DNA of 64,000 bases from Hydrogenophaga sp. (GTDB taxonomy: Bacteria > Pseudomonadota > Gammaproteobacteria > Burkholderiales > Burkholderiaceae_C), in the NCBI GenBank assembly GCA_018993155.1, contig JAGKSX010000069.1:1-64000 (forward strand). The letters run 5' to 3'. Shown here piece after piece: positions 1-8,442 of this stretch. Both the position numbers and the translations under genes were made by a program. The first letter of the stretch is position 1. Each line of letters opens with the position of its first letter. Below the pieces are notes generated by a model. It saw nothing but the letters and a program-made list of their open reading frames with translations. It searched no databases and was not told the DNA's origin.

Positions 1-1
1 C

Positions 2-634
2 GAGGGCACGGGCCTGGGGCTGGCGGTGGATGCGCTGCTGATGCAACGCCCCAGCGGCTGGAGCGTGCTGCTGCCCCTGCGCCCCTCGGCCGAGGCCACG
101 GGCGCGGACATCCCGGTGGCGGCCGTGCGCGAGGCGCTGGCCGGCAGCGGCGCGCTCTTCATCGACCTCAAGGGCGAGTTCGACACGCTGTACGGCGAGT
201 ACATCGACGAGGCCATCGTGCTCTCGCTCGCGGGCTTTATCGCCATCGTCGTGGCCATGGCCTTCGTGCAGCGCAGCGCGCTGCGGCTGGCCAGCGTGAT
301 GCTGCCGCTGGTGATGGCGGTGCTGGTCGTGACCGCCGGCCTGCACTTCTTCGGCGAGCGCCTGCACCTGCTGCACCTGGTGGGCATGCTGCTCACCGTG
401 GCCGTGGGCTCCAACTACGCGCTGTTCTTCGACCGCCTCGCGCTCGGCGAGGCGCTGGACGACGAGACCCTGCTGTCCATCGGCGTGGCCAGCTTCACCA
501 CCGTCATCGGTTTCGGTGTGCTGGCCTGGTCGACGGTGCCGGTGCTGCACGCCATCGGCGTGACGGTGGGGCCGGGCGCGGTGCTGGCCCTGGTGCTGTC
601 GGCGGCCTTCGCCGTCAGAAGGCCCGCGCCGTGA
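2..634 (+). CDS. MMPL/RND-type exporter, C-terminal part (5' end outside window)
   Basis: The frame is open from the first bases of the window, so the N-terminus is missing; about 210 residues are visible. A short periplasmic-type segment is followed by about five hydrophobic helices (visible residues roughly 70-90, 95-115, 121-145, 157-177 and 184-204). The stretch GSNYALFFDR sits at the position of the conserved GxDY(A/G) motif of the MMPL superfamily. It ends in a GTGA overlap with the next gene. In aryl polyene and xanthomonadin clusters an MMPL protein is the usual exporter of the lipid-linked pigment, and the downstream genes fit that setting. The family call is solid; the cargo is inferred from context. 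Confidence 0.8.
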   Translation, partial: EGTGLGLAVDALLMQRPSGWSVLLPLRPSAEATGADIPVAAVREALAGSGALFIDLKGEFDTLYGEYIDEAIVLSLAGFIAIVVAMAFVQRSALRLASVMLPLVMAVLVVTAGLHFFGERLHLLHLVGMLLTVAVGSNYALFFDRLALGEALDDETLLSIGVASFTTVIGFGVLAWSTVPVLHAIGVTVGPGAVLALVLSAAFAVRRPAP

Positions 635-1269
635 AGGCCTTGCGCACGGTCGGCAGCGCAGGCGCTGCGCCGCAGCTGCTCGTGATGCTGCCCGGCGTGG
701 CCATGCGGCCCGAAGAGCTCTTCGAGGCCGGTTTCTCCGACGCCATCGAACGCCGGGGCCTGGCGCTGGACCTGCTGGCGGTGGACCTCAGCGGGCTCGG
801 GCTCGACGCCGTCGACACCTGGGACGCCTTGCAGCACCAGGTGCTCACCCCGGCGCGCGAGCGCGGCGCGCGCGTGTGGCTGGGCGGCATCTCGCTCGGC
901 GGCATGGTGGCCATGGCGCACCTGGCCGCGCGGCCCGGCGTGGCCGACGGCTTGTGCCTGCTCGCGCCCTACCCGGGCAGCCGCCCCAGCGTGAATGTGA
1001 TCGAGCGTGCCGGGGGCATCGATCGCTGGCAGCCCAGCGCGCAGGACCTGCAGGACCCCGAGCTGCGCGTGTGGCAGTGGCTGCGGCAGCCGCCCGCCGA
1101 GCTGCCGGTGTTTGTCGGCCACGGCACGGAAGACCGGTTTGCCGCGCGCATCGCGCAACTGGCCGAGCGCTTCCCGGCCGCATCGCGCCACACCGTGCCG
1201 GGCGGGCACGACTGGTCGGCCTGGCGGCCGCTGTGGGCGCGCTTCCTCGATGCCGGGCACTTCCACTGA
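631..1269 (+). CDS. alpha/beta hydrolase of the aryl polyene cluster
   Basis: A 212-residue alpha/beta-hydrolase fold protein with no signal peptide. The nucleophile elbow GISLGG puts the serine at about residue 88. The acid is probably Asp168 in GHGTEDRF and the base His193 in GGHDW, so the full triad is present. The GTG start at 631 overlaps the MMPL stop by 4 bp, which implies coupling and fixes the start. A thioesterase or acyl-hydrolase role in releasing or editing the polyene chain would fit, but the sequence alone does not give the substrate. Confidence 0.75.
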   Translation: MKALRTVGSAGAAPQLLVMLPGVAMRPEELFEAGFSDAIERRGLALDLLAVDLSGLGLDAVDTWDALQHQVLTPARERGARVWLGGISLGGMVAMAHLAARPGVADGLCLLAPYPGSRPSVNVIERAGGIDRWQPSAQDLQDPELRVWQWLRQPPAELPVFVGHGTEDRFAARIAQLAERFPAASRHTVPGGHDWSAWRPLWARFLDAGHFH

Positions 1270-1270
1270 C

Positions 1271-2077
1271 ATGGCCACGAAGCGCTGGAGCCCATCCCCT
1301 TTCCTGAGCGCGAGCGCCGCCGTGCACGGCGCGGCCGTGCTCGGCACGCTGGCCATGCCGGCCGCCTGGCCCTGGGCGGTGGGGGCGCTGGTGGCCAACC
1401 ATGCGCTGCTCGCCGGTGCCGGCCTGTGGCCGAGTTCGCGCCTGCTCGGCCCCAACCTGATCCGCCTGCCCGAGGCCTCGGTGCAACGGCGCGAGGTCGC
1501 GCTGACCATCGACGACGGGCCCGACCCCGAGGTGACGCCGCGCGTGCTTGACCTGCTCGATGCGGCGAACGCGAAAGCCAGTTTCTTCTGCATCGGCCGC
1601 ATCGCCGAGCAGCACCCAGCCCTGTGCCGCGAGATCGTGCGGCGCGGCCACCGCGTGGAGAACCACGGGTACGCGCACAGCAATGCGTTCTCGCTGTTCG
1701 GTCCGGGCGCCATGCGTCGCGACATCGTGCGCGCGCAGGCCACATTGACCGAGATCACCGGCCAGGTACCGCGTTTCTTCCGCGCCACGGCCGGCCTGCG
1801 CAACCCCTTCCTCGACCCGGTGCTGCACGGCCTGGGCCTCGCGCTCGCCACCTGGACACGCCGTGCCTACGACACGCGCACCGGCGACCCCGAGCGCGTG
1901 TTCCAGCGCCTCTCGCAACACCTGGGCCCGGGCGACATCGTGCTGATGCACGATGGCCACTGCGCCCGCACCCCCGCTGGTGAACCCGTCATCCTCGTGG
2001 TGCTGCCGCGCCTGCTGCAGACCCTCGCCGAGCGCCAGTTTCCTCCCGTCACCCTGAACCAAGCCCTGCCCCCATGA
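1271..2077 (+). CDS. polysaccharide deacetylase (NodB homology domain)
   Basis: A 268-residue protein. The ATG at 1271 lies one base after the previous stop; the longer upstream open frame only overlaps the hydrolase gene. Two hydrophobic N-terminal segments (about 10-33 and 37-54) suggest membrane anchoring. The NodB domain spans about 72-262: motif 1 TIDDGPD (Asp81 catalytic, Asp82 metal), motif 2 with His132 and His136, and motif 5 LMHDGH with His227. Motif 3 is degenerate (RATAGLR rather than RxPxG). It probably removes an N- or O-acyl group from a sugar, perhaps on the glycolipid carrying the pigment. That substrate is an inference from the cluster. Confidence 0.8.
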   Translation: MATKRWSPSPFLSASAAVHGAAVLGTLAMPAAWPWAVGALVANHALLAGAGLWPSSRLLGPNLIRLPEASVQRREVALTIDDGPDPEVTPRVLDLLDAANAKASFFCIGRIAEQHPALCREIVRRGHRVENHGYAHSNAFSLFGPGAMRRDIVRAQATLTEITGQVPRFFRATAGLRNPFLDPVLHGLGLALATWTRRAYDTRTGDPERVFQRLSQHLGPGDIVLMHDGHCARTPAGEPVILVVLPRLLQTLAERQFPPVTLNQALPP

Positions 2078-2796
2078 GCCGCCAATCCGTCCAGCTGCTG
2101 GTCAACGAAGCCAGCCAGACCTTCCGCCCCAGCGGGCGCTTCGCCTACCACTACGCGCGCGGCAAGCTCGGTTACGACAGCATCTTCCACGAGATGCTGC
2201 GCCGCGGCCTGCTGCCCGAAGGCGGTCACTACCTCGACCTCGGCTGCGGCCAGGGCAGCCTGTTCGCCTGGCTGCTGGCCGCGCGCCGGCTGCACGAGCA
2301 AGGCCACTGGCCGGCGGGCTGGGCGACGCCGCCACAGCCCAGGAAGCTGCGCGGCATCGAACTGATGCAGCGCGACGTGGACCGCGCCGCGCGCGCCTTC
2401 GGCCCGCAGCACCCGGTGGTGCGGGTGGAGCAGGGCGACATGAACGCGGTCGACTTCGGCCGGCCCGATGCCATCCTCATCCTCGACGCGCTGCACTACT
2501 TCAGCCACGAACAGCAACGCGAGGTGCTCGCGCGCATCCGCCAGGCGCTGCCACCCGGGGGCGTGTTCCTCACCCGCATCGGCGATGCGGGCGCGGGCCT
2601 GACTTACCGCATCTGCAATGGCGTGGACCGCCTCGTCACCTACACGCGCGGGCACCGCCTGCCGCGCCTGTACTGCCGCACCCTGCAGGACTGGGTGGCC
2701 GAGCTGCAGCAGCTGGGCTTCGTGGTCGAGACCGAGCCCATGAGCGGGCGCAAGCCCTTCGCCAACGTGATGCTGGTCTGCCGGGTACCGCACTGA
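2074..2796 (+). CDS. class I SAM-dependent methyltransferase
   Basis: A 240-residue soluble protein with the SAM-binding motif I YLDLGCGQG at about 53-61. An acidic strand end follows (GIELMQRDV), and a motif-III-like segment ILILDALHYFS lies near 136-146. The ATG at 2074 overlaps the deacetylase stop in ATGA. Methyltransferases are recurrent in aryl polyene and xanthomonadin loci and can methylate the aryl head or a ring position. Substrate and position cannot be read from the sequence. Confidence 0.8.
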   Translation: MSRQSVQLLVNEASQTFRPSGRFAYHYARGKLGYDSIFHEMLRRGLLPEGGHYLDLGCGQGSLFAWLLAARRLHEQGHWPAGWATPPQPRKLRGIELMQRDVDRAARAFGPQHPVVRVEQGDMNAVDFGRPDAILILDALHYFSHEQQREVLARIRQALPPGGVFLTRIGDAGAGLTYRICNGVDRLVTYTRGHRLPRLYCRTLQDWVAELQQLGFVVETEPMSGRKPFANVMLVCRVPH

Positions 2797-2858
2797 GCGC
2801 CGGCGGTTTTCCTGCCACCATCTGAGACAATGCCCGACCCCGTTTTTGCCCCCTGCCC

Positions 2859-4055
2859 GTGAAGCCCCTGCTGCTGTCCGCCTACACCGCCACCACCTGC
2901 CTGGGGGTGGGAATCGATGCCCACCGAGAGGCCGTGCGCCAAGGCCGCAGCGGGCTGCGGCCCTGCCATTTCGAAACCGTGGAACTGCCGACCTGGGTGG
3001 GTGAGATTCAGGGCGTGGACGCCCAGGCGCTGCCCGCCTCGCTGGCCGCCTACGACTGCCGCAACCACCGCCTGGCCTTGCTCGCGCTGCGCGCCGACGG
3101 CTTCGAAGACCGCGTGCGCGCCGCCGTGCGGCGCCATGGCGCGGGCCGCGTCGGCGTCTTCATGGGCACCAGCACCTCGGGCATCCTGGAGACCGAACTC
3201 GCCTACCGCCGGCGCGATCCCGCCAGCGGCGCGCTGCCCGCCGCCTTCAGCTACGCCACCACGCACAACCCGTATTCGCTCAGCGAGTTCCTGCGCGAAC
3301 ACCTGGGCATCACCGGCATGGCCATGACGATCTCCACCGCGTGTTCGTCCAGCGCCAAGGTGTTCGCCGCCGCCGCGCGCCAGATCGAGCTGGGCACGAT
3401 CGACGCGGCCCTGGTCGGCGGCGTGGACTCGCTGTGCCTGACCACCTTGTACGGCTTCGCCTCGCTCGAACTCACCTCCGCCGAGCCCTGCCGACCCTAC
3501 GATGCGGGGCGCGACGGCATTTCCATCGGCGAAGGCGCCGCCTACGCGCTGCTGGAGCGCGGCGCTGACGCCCCCGACGCCCAGGCCGTGTGGCTGCTGG
3601 GCGCGGGCGAATCCAGCGACGCGCACCACATGTCCGCGCCGCACCCCGAAGGCCTGGGCGCGAAGCTGGCCATGGAGGCCGCGCTGCGCTCGGCGTCCTT
3701 GAACGCGGGCGACATCCACTACATCAACCTGCACGGCACGGCCACGCCGGCCAACGACAGCGCCGAAGGCAAGGCCGTGGCCGCCCTGTTCGGCGACCGC
3801 GTGCCGTGTTCGTCCACCAAGGGCGCCACCGGCCACACCCTGGGCGCGGCCGGTGCGGTGGAAGCCGTGTTGTGCGCGCTCGCCCTGGTCGACGGTGTCG
3901 TGCCCGGCAGCCCTGGCACGCGCGAACTCGACCCCGCCATCCCGCTGCGCTACCAGTTGCACGGCGAGCCGGCCGCGCTGCGCCATGCGCTCACCAACTC
4001 CTTCGGCTTCGGGGGCAGCAACTGCAGCCTGGTGTTCGGGAGGGCGCAGGCATGA
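2859..4055 (+). CDS. beta-ketoacyl-ACP synthase (KAS I/II type)
   Basis: A 398-residue condensing enzyme with all active-site elements. The nucleophile is Cys162 in STACSSS, His292 lies in LHGTATP, Lys321 and His326 in the STKGATGHT segment, and NSFGFGGSN near the C-terminus is the usual KS tail. It starts at GTG 2859 after a 62-bp gap, the only sizeable gap in the operon. It overlaps the next gene by 4 bp. As the active ketosynthase of the pair it should perform the decarboxylative Claisen condensations that lengthen the polyene on its acyl carrier protein. The carrier protein itself is not in the window. Confidence 0.88.
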   Translation: MKPLLLSAYTATTCLGVGIDAHREAVRQGRSGLRPCHFETVELPTWVGEIQGVDAQALPASLAAYDCRNHRLALLALRADGFEDRVRAAVRRHGAGRVGVFMGTSTSGILETELAYRRRDPASGALPAAFSYATTHNPYSLSEFLREHLGITGMAMTISTACSSSAKVFAAAARQIELGTIDAALVGGVDSLCLTTLYGFASLELTSAEPCRPYDAGRDGISIGEGAAYALLERGADAPDAQAVWLLGAGESSDAHHMSAPHPEGLGAKLAMEAALRSASLNAGDIHYINLHGTATPANDSAEGKAVAALFGDRVPCSSTKGATGHTLGAAGAVEAVLCALALVDGVVPGSPGTRELDPAIPLRYQLHGEPAALRHALTNSFGFGGSNCSLVFGRAQA

Positions 4056-4846
4056 ACGCACCCCTGACCGCCTGGATCACCGGGATCGGCCTGATCGCGC
4101 CGGGCCTGCCCGACTGGCCCAGCGCGCGCGCCGTGCTGCGCGGCGAGCAGGCCTGGGCGCCCGCGCCCTCCGTGCTGCCCACGCCCAGCCTGCTGCCGCC
4201 GGCCGAGCGCCGCCGCGCCAGCCGCGTGATCAAGCTCGCGCTGGGCATCGGCCTGGAGGCCGCGGCCGGCGCCGACGTGTCCACCCTGGCCACGGTGTTC
4301 AGCGCCTCGGGCTCGGACGGCCACAACTGCCACGCGTTGTGCGAGCAGCTCGCCACCGACGACCGCCACATCTCGCCCACGCGCTTCCACAACTCGGTGC
4401 ACAACGCGCCCGCCGGCTACTGGGGCATCGCCACGAAGTCGATGGCGCCGTGCCAGGTGCTGTGCGCCCACGACGGCAGCTTCGGCGCCGGTCTGATCGA
4501 CGCGCTCGGCCAGGTGGTGCTGGACCGCCAGGCCACGCTGCTGCTGGCCTACGACAGCGAGTATCCCGAACCCCTGTTCGCCAAGCGGCCCGTGCCAGAC
4601 TGCGCGGGCGTGTCCCTGCGGCTCGAGTGCGAGTCCTCGCCGCAGGCGCTGGCGCGCATCACCGTGCAGACCACCGAAGCGCCCGCGCAGCCCCTGGAGC
4701 AGGCCACGCTGGAACCCTTGCGCGCGGCCATTCCCGCGCTGCGATCGCTGCCGCTGCTGGAGCGCCTGGCGCAAGGCCGCAGCGGCGAGATCTGTATCGA
4801 CTACCTGCCCGGCCTGCGGCTCGCGGTCCGGATCGACCCCGCATGA
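4052..4846 (+). CDS. half-length ketosynthase-like protein (chain-length-factor type)
   Basis: 264 residues, about two thirds of a normal ketosynthase. The N-terminus WITGIGLIAPG matches the start of KAS proteins, but the nucleophile motif TACSS is replaced by LCAHD at about 137-141. The HGT and NSFGFGG segments are absent. Small proteins of this kind (the Ketoacyl-synt_2 family) typically sit beside the active ketosynthase in aryl polyene clusters and are thought to act as its partner. The ATG at 4052 overlaps the KAS stop in ATGA. It is probably catalytically inactive for condensation, although Cys138 lies one residue from the expected position. Confidence 0.78.
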   Translation: MNAPLTAWITGIGLIAPGLPDWPSARAVLRGEQAWAPAPSVLPTPSLLPPAERRRASRVIKLALGIGLEAAAGADVSTLATVFSASGSDGHNCHALCEQLATDDRHISPTRFHNSVHNAPAGYWGIATKSMAPCQVLCAHDGSFGAGLIDALGQVVLDRQATLLLAYDSEYPEPLFAKRPVPDCAGVSLRLECESSPQALARITVQTTEAPAQPLEQATLEPLRAAIPALRSLPLLERLAQGRSGEICIDYLPGLRLAVRIDPA

Positions 4847-5379
4847 GCGCAGCGCCGGGCCATTCCCAGGCAAGCTCGCACCGCAGCCCGCGGGGCGAAG
4901 GTACTCCAGTGAGCCCGGCCACGCTGAGCCACGAGGGCATCGCGGCCCGCATCCCGCACCAGGGCACCATGTGCCTGCTCGACGCCGTCACCGAGTGGTC
5001 GGCCGATCACGTGGTCTGCCGGGCGGTGGGCCACACCGACCCGGCGCACCCGCTGCGCGCGCACGGCCGCCTGGGCGCGGCCAACGGCATCGAGTACGCA
5101 GCCCAGGCCATGGCGGTGCACGGTGCCCTGGTGGCCGGCACCGAGGCCGCGCCGCGCCAGGGTTACCTCACCAGCGTGCGCGGCGCCACCCTGCACGTCG
5201 AGCGGCTGGACGACCTGCCGGGCCCGCTGGACGTGCGCGCCGAGCGCCTCTCGGGCGATGCCTCGAACGTGCTCTACCGCTTCACCGTGGACCACGCCGG
5301 CCGCTGCCTGCTCGAAGGGCGCGCGGCCGTGGTGCTCGACGCCGATTCCCTGAACCCCAACAAGGACCCGCAGCCATGA
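4843..5379 (+). CDS. hotdog-fold 3-hydroxyacyl-ACP dehydratase (ApeP/FabA-FabZ-like)
   Basis: 178 residues if read from the ATG at 4843, which overlaps the previous stop in ATGA. A GTG at 4909 (residue 23) would give a shorter protein lacking a polar leader. Hotdog features are RIPHQGTMCLLD at about 37-48 and GIEYAAQAMAVHG at 82-94, the helix where dehydratases of this group carry their catalytic acid. It would dehydrate the 3-hydroxyacyl intermediate to the trans-2-enoyl form. With no enoyl reductase in the operon, double bonds would be retained and the chain becomes a conjugated polyene. Confidence 0.78.
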   Translation: MSAAPGHSQASSHRSPRGEGTPVSPATLSHEGIAARIPHQGTMCLLDAVTEWSADHVVCRAVGHTDPAHPLRAHGRLGAANGIEYAAQAMAVHGALVAGTEAAPRQGYLTSVRGATLHVERLDDLPGPLDVRAERLSGDASNVLYRFTVDHAGRCLLEGRAAVVLDADSLNPNKDPQP

Positions 5380-6095
5380 AACGAGCCCTCGTGACCGGCG
5401 GCAGCGGCGGCATTGGCGCGGCGATCTGCCAGCGCCTGGCCTCCGACGGCCACCACGTGATCGTGCACGCCAACCGCCAGCTCGACAAGGCCCAGGCCAT
5501 CGTGTCGGCCATCCGCGAGCGCGGCGGCAGTGCCGAGGCCGTGGCCTTCGACGTGACCGAGCGCTTGGCCACCGCCGCCGCGCTGGCCACGTTGACCGAC
5601 GCGGGTGCGATCCAGGTCCTGGTGAACAACGCCGGCATCCACGACGACGCCGTGTTCCCCGGCATGAGCGGCGAGCAGTGGGATCGCGTGGTCGATGTCT
5701 CGCTCAATGGCTTCTACAACGTGACGCAGCCGCTTACCATGCCCATGATCCGGAAACGCTGGGGCCGCATCGTGAGCATCTCGTCCATCGCCGGCCTCAT
5801 GGGCAACCGGGGGCAGGTGAACTACGCGGCGGCCAAGGGTGCATTGCACGCGGCGAGCAAGTCGCTCGCGCTCGAACTCGCCAGCCGGGGCATCACCGTC
5901 AACGCGGTCGCGCCTGGCATCATCGAGACCGACATGATCGAAGGCGCCTTCGACGCCGAGGCCATCAAGCGCCTGGTGCCCATGCAGCGCGCGGGCCGCG
6001 CGGACGAGGTGGCCGAGCTGGTGGCGTTTCTGGTGTCCGACAAGGCGGCCTACGTGAGTGGGCAGGTGATCTCCATCAACGGCGCGATGTGCTGA
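5376..6095 (+). CDS. 3-oxoacyl-ACP reductase (FabG-like SDR)
   Basis: A 239-residue classical short-chain dehydrogenase. The nucleotide site is TGGSGGIG at 7-14, NNAG lies at 84-87, and the catalytic Ser136/137, Tyr150 and Lys154 (YAAAK) are all present. The C-terminal PGIIETDM segment is typical of FabG. The ATG at 5376 overlaps the dehydratase stop by 4 bp. Its job would be NADPH-dependent reduction of the 3-keto group after each condensation, completing the KAS-reductase-dehydratase cycle. It is distinct from the general fatty-acid fabG, which is not in this window. Confidence 0.88.
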   Translation: MKRALVTGGSGGIGAAICQRLASDGHHVIVHANRQLDKAQAIVSAIRERGGSAEAVAFDVTERLATAAALATLTDAGAIQVLVNNAGIHDDAVFPGMSGEQWDRVVDVSLNGFYNVTQPLTMPMIRKRWGRIVSISSIAGLMGNRGQVNYAAAKGALHAASKSLALELASRGITVNAVAPGIIETDMIEGAFDAEAIKRLVPMQRAGRADEVAELVAFLVSDKAAYVSGQVISINGAMC

Positions 6096-6105
6096 AGGCC
6101 TGCCT

Positions 6106-7215
6106 GTGAAACCTGAAAACCTGTCCCCGTTCATCCTGCTGTGCGGCCTCGCCGCAGGCCTGCCCGCACGGGCGCAGACCGAGACGCCCCCCACGCTGGA
6201 GGCCTGCGCCGCCATCGGTGCTGCGGCCGACCGCCTGACCTGTTACGACAAGCTCGCCGGGCGCGCGCCGGCGCCCACCGCCCCGGTGGCGCAGCAACCC
6301 TTCGGGGGCGAAGCGGCCCCGGCGGCCCCGGCCCCTTCACTGCTGTCGCAGTCGGGCGGGCAGCTGCCTCCGGCGGCCGCACCGGCCTCTTCCAGCAGCC
6401 TGCTGGCCAAGTTCTGGGAGCTGGACCCGGCCGACAAGCGCGGTGTGTTCAATTTCGTCGGCTACCACCCGAACTACGTGCTGCCCGTGCACGTCACCTC
6501 CCGCATCAACCGCTCGCCCCAGTCGCCGACGCAGGCGGCCGTGACTGCGCCCGATGACCGCCGGGAAGAGGCGAAATTCCAGCTGTCGCTGCGCACCAAG
6601 TTCCTGCAGGATGTCGGTTTCCCCGGGGGCGACCTGTGGGGTGCCTTCACCCTGCAGACGATGTGGCAGGTCTACAACCACGCCGACTCGCGGCCCTTTC
6701 GCAACACCGATTACCAGCCCGAACTGATCTACGTGGTGCCCACCGCGCCGCAGTTCCGCGCCTTGCCGCTGGGCTGGCAATGGCGCTTCACCCAGCTGGG
6801 CGTGGCGCACCAGTCGAATGGGCAGTCCGACCCCTTGTCGCGCAGCTGGAACCGCGTGTACCTCGGCGCCGGCTTCGAACGCGACAACTGGACCTTCACC
6901 ACGAAATTCAACCAGCGCCTGCGGGAGCGCGAAGAGACCGACAACAACCCGGACCTCATCGACTACCGGGGCAAGGCGGAGTTCAACCTCGGGTGGGCGA
7001 GCGGGGTGCACACCGCGTCGCTGGTGCACCGCAGCACGCTGCGGGGTGGCAACCGGGGGAGCACGTCGCTCGAATGGACCTACCCCGTGGTGCGCGACCA
7101 ACCCAATGGGCTGCGCTGGTACGTGCAGCTGTTCAGTGGTTATGGCGAAACGCTGTCGGACTACAACTTCCGCCAGACCAGCCTGGGCGCGGGCGTGAGC
7201 TTCCTGCAGTTCTGA
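6106..7215 (+). CDS. pldA: outer-membrane phospholipase A (PldA family)
   Basis: 369 residues from a GTG at 6106, 10 bp after the ketoreductase. A signal peptide ends near ARAQ (residue 24). A linker rich in Ala/Pro/Ser follows (about 52-100), then a beta-barrel domain. The OMPLA active site is clear: His235 and Ser237 in AHQSNG, with Asn249 in SRSWNR. The enzyme is a calcium-dependent outer-membrane phospholipase. The N-terminal segment with a Cys pair (LEACAAI, RLTCYDKLAG) is an addition seen in other betaproteobacterial secreted proteins. It may be only a passenger of the pigment operon, or it may remodel the outer leaflet where the pigment lipid sits. Confidence 0.85.
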   Translation: MKPENLSPFILLCGLAAGLPARAQTETPPTLEACAAIGAAADRLTCYDKLAGRAPAPTAPVAQQPFGGEAAPAAPAPSLLSQSGGQLPPAAAPASSSSLLAKFWELDPADKRGVFNFVGYHPNYVLPVHVTSRINRSPQSPTQAAVTAPDDRREEAKFQLSLRTKFLQDVGFPGGDLWGAFTLQTMWQVYNHADSRPFRNTDYQPELIYVVPTAPQFRALPLGWQWRFTQLGVAHQSNGQSDPLSRSWNRVYLGAGFERDNWTFTTKFNQRLREREETDNNPDLIDYRGKAEFNLGWASGVHTASLVHRSTLRGGNRGSTSLEWTYPVVRDQPNGLRWYVQLFSGYGETLSDYNFRQTSLGAGVSFLQF

Positions 7216-7223
7216 GCCTGCCG

Positions 7224-8429
7224 TCAGGAATGGCGCAGCGCGCTGGCGCCCCGCGCGGCGCCGCGCAGCTTGGGTTCCACGATAGGCACCGTCAGCATGG
7301 TGCTGGCCACCGCCATCAGCAGCAGCGCGGTGAAGGTCTCGCTGGTGATCACGTGCTTGTCCAGCAGGATGTTGGCGAAGATGATCATGATCAGCGCCTT
7401 GGTCTGCAGCAGCCAGCCGATCAGGGAGGCCTCGCCCGGCGGCCACTTCAGCACGCGGCCGGCCAGGTGCACACCGATCAGCTTGCCGCTGACCGAGGCC
7501 AGCAGCAGCAGGGCCGCCATGCCGAACACCGCCGCACCGCCCACGTCCCAGTTGGTGCGCAGGCCGGTGGAGAGGAAGAACACCGGCATGATCACCAGCA
7601 GCACGTGGTGGCGCAGCTGGTCCAGCTTGTCCTGGTCGAACCAGTCAGCGTCCATCACCACACCCGCCAGGAAGGCGCCCACCATGTAGTGCAGGCCCGA
7701 CCAGTCGGCGCCGAACGCGCAGACCGCGAGCCAGATCAGCGCGACGGCCCAGCGGTCGGCTTCGGCCAGGCGGCGCATCAGGTGGCGGAAGGCCCAGCTC
7801 AGCACGACGAAGGCGAGGATGAAGGCGCCTTGTTTGCCCACGCGCTGCCAGTCCATCAGGATCAGCGCGAGCACGCCCCAGATCGCGATGTCGTCCACGC
7901 TCGCATAGCGCAGGATGCGCTGGCCCAGCGGCTGGCGCAGCAGCTGCAGCTTCTCCATCAGCAGGATCAGGATGGGCAGCGCGGTGACCGCGCAGGCCAT
8001 GCCCACGCCGAGCACGAACTGCCAGGGCCGGGCAGACGCGCCCATCCAGCCTGGCATGCCCAGCATCACCAGCGCGGCCGCGCTGCCCAGCAGCAGGGGT
8101 GCGCCCAGGGCCAGACCGGCGGTGATGCCGCTCTCGCGCCGGTGTTTCCAGGCCTGGCGCAGGTCGAGTTCGATGCCCGCGATCATCACGAACAGCATCA
8201 CGGCCCACCACGCGATGCCGTTGAGCGACTGGATCACCGCCGGGTTGAAGACGAAGGCGTGGTATTCGGGGAAGGCCTTGCCCAGCACGCCGGGGCCGAG
8301 CAGGATGCCGGTGACGATCTGCACCACCACCAGCGGCGCCCAGTAGTCGGTGCGCCCCAGCCGCCAGATCAGCCACGGCACGGTGAAGATGATCGCCATG
8401 GCGATCAGGAAGATCTCGGTGGTGTTCAT
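7224..8429 (-). CDS. cation:proton antiporter (CPA2, KefB/Na-H exchanger domain)
   Basis: A 401-residue polytopic membrane protein with 11-13 hydrophobic segments. GILLGPGVLG near residue 40 and IAGIELDLR near 85 are characteristic of CPA2 exchangers. No C-terminal nucleotide-binding RCK domain is present. It is the last gene of the minus-strand operon, 13 bp downstream of the glycosyltransferase and only 8 bp from the convergent phospholipase gene. The transported ion is unknown. Its presence in a pigment operon is unexpected, though membrane-embedded polyenes have been linked to ion leakiness and oxidative protection. Confidence 0.82.
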   Translation of the reverse strand: MNTTEIFLIAMAIIFTVPWLIWRLGRTDYWAPLVVVQIVTGILLGPGVLGKAFPEYHAFVFNPAVIQSLNGIAWWAVMLFVMIAGIELDLRQAWKHRRESGITAGLALGAPLLLGSAAALVMLGMPGWMGASARPWQFVLGVGMACAVTALPILILLMEKLQLLRQPLGQRILRYASVDDIAIWGVLALILMDWQRVGKQGAFILAFVVLSWAFRHLMRRLAEADRWAVALIWLAVCAFGADWSGLHYMVGAFLAGVVMDADWFDQDKLDQLRHHVLLVIMPVFFLSTGLRTNWDVGGAAVFGMAALLLLASVSGKLIGVHLAGRVLKWPPGEASLIGWLLQTKALIMIIFANILLDKHVITSETFTALLLMAVASTMLTVPIVEPKLRGAARGASALRHS

Positions 8430-8442
8430 GGCGGTGCGGCCG

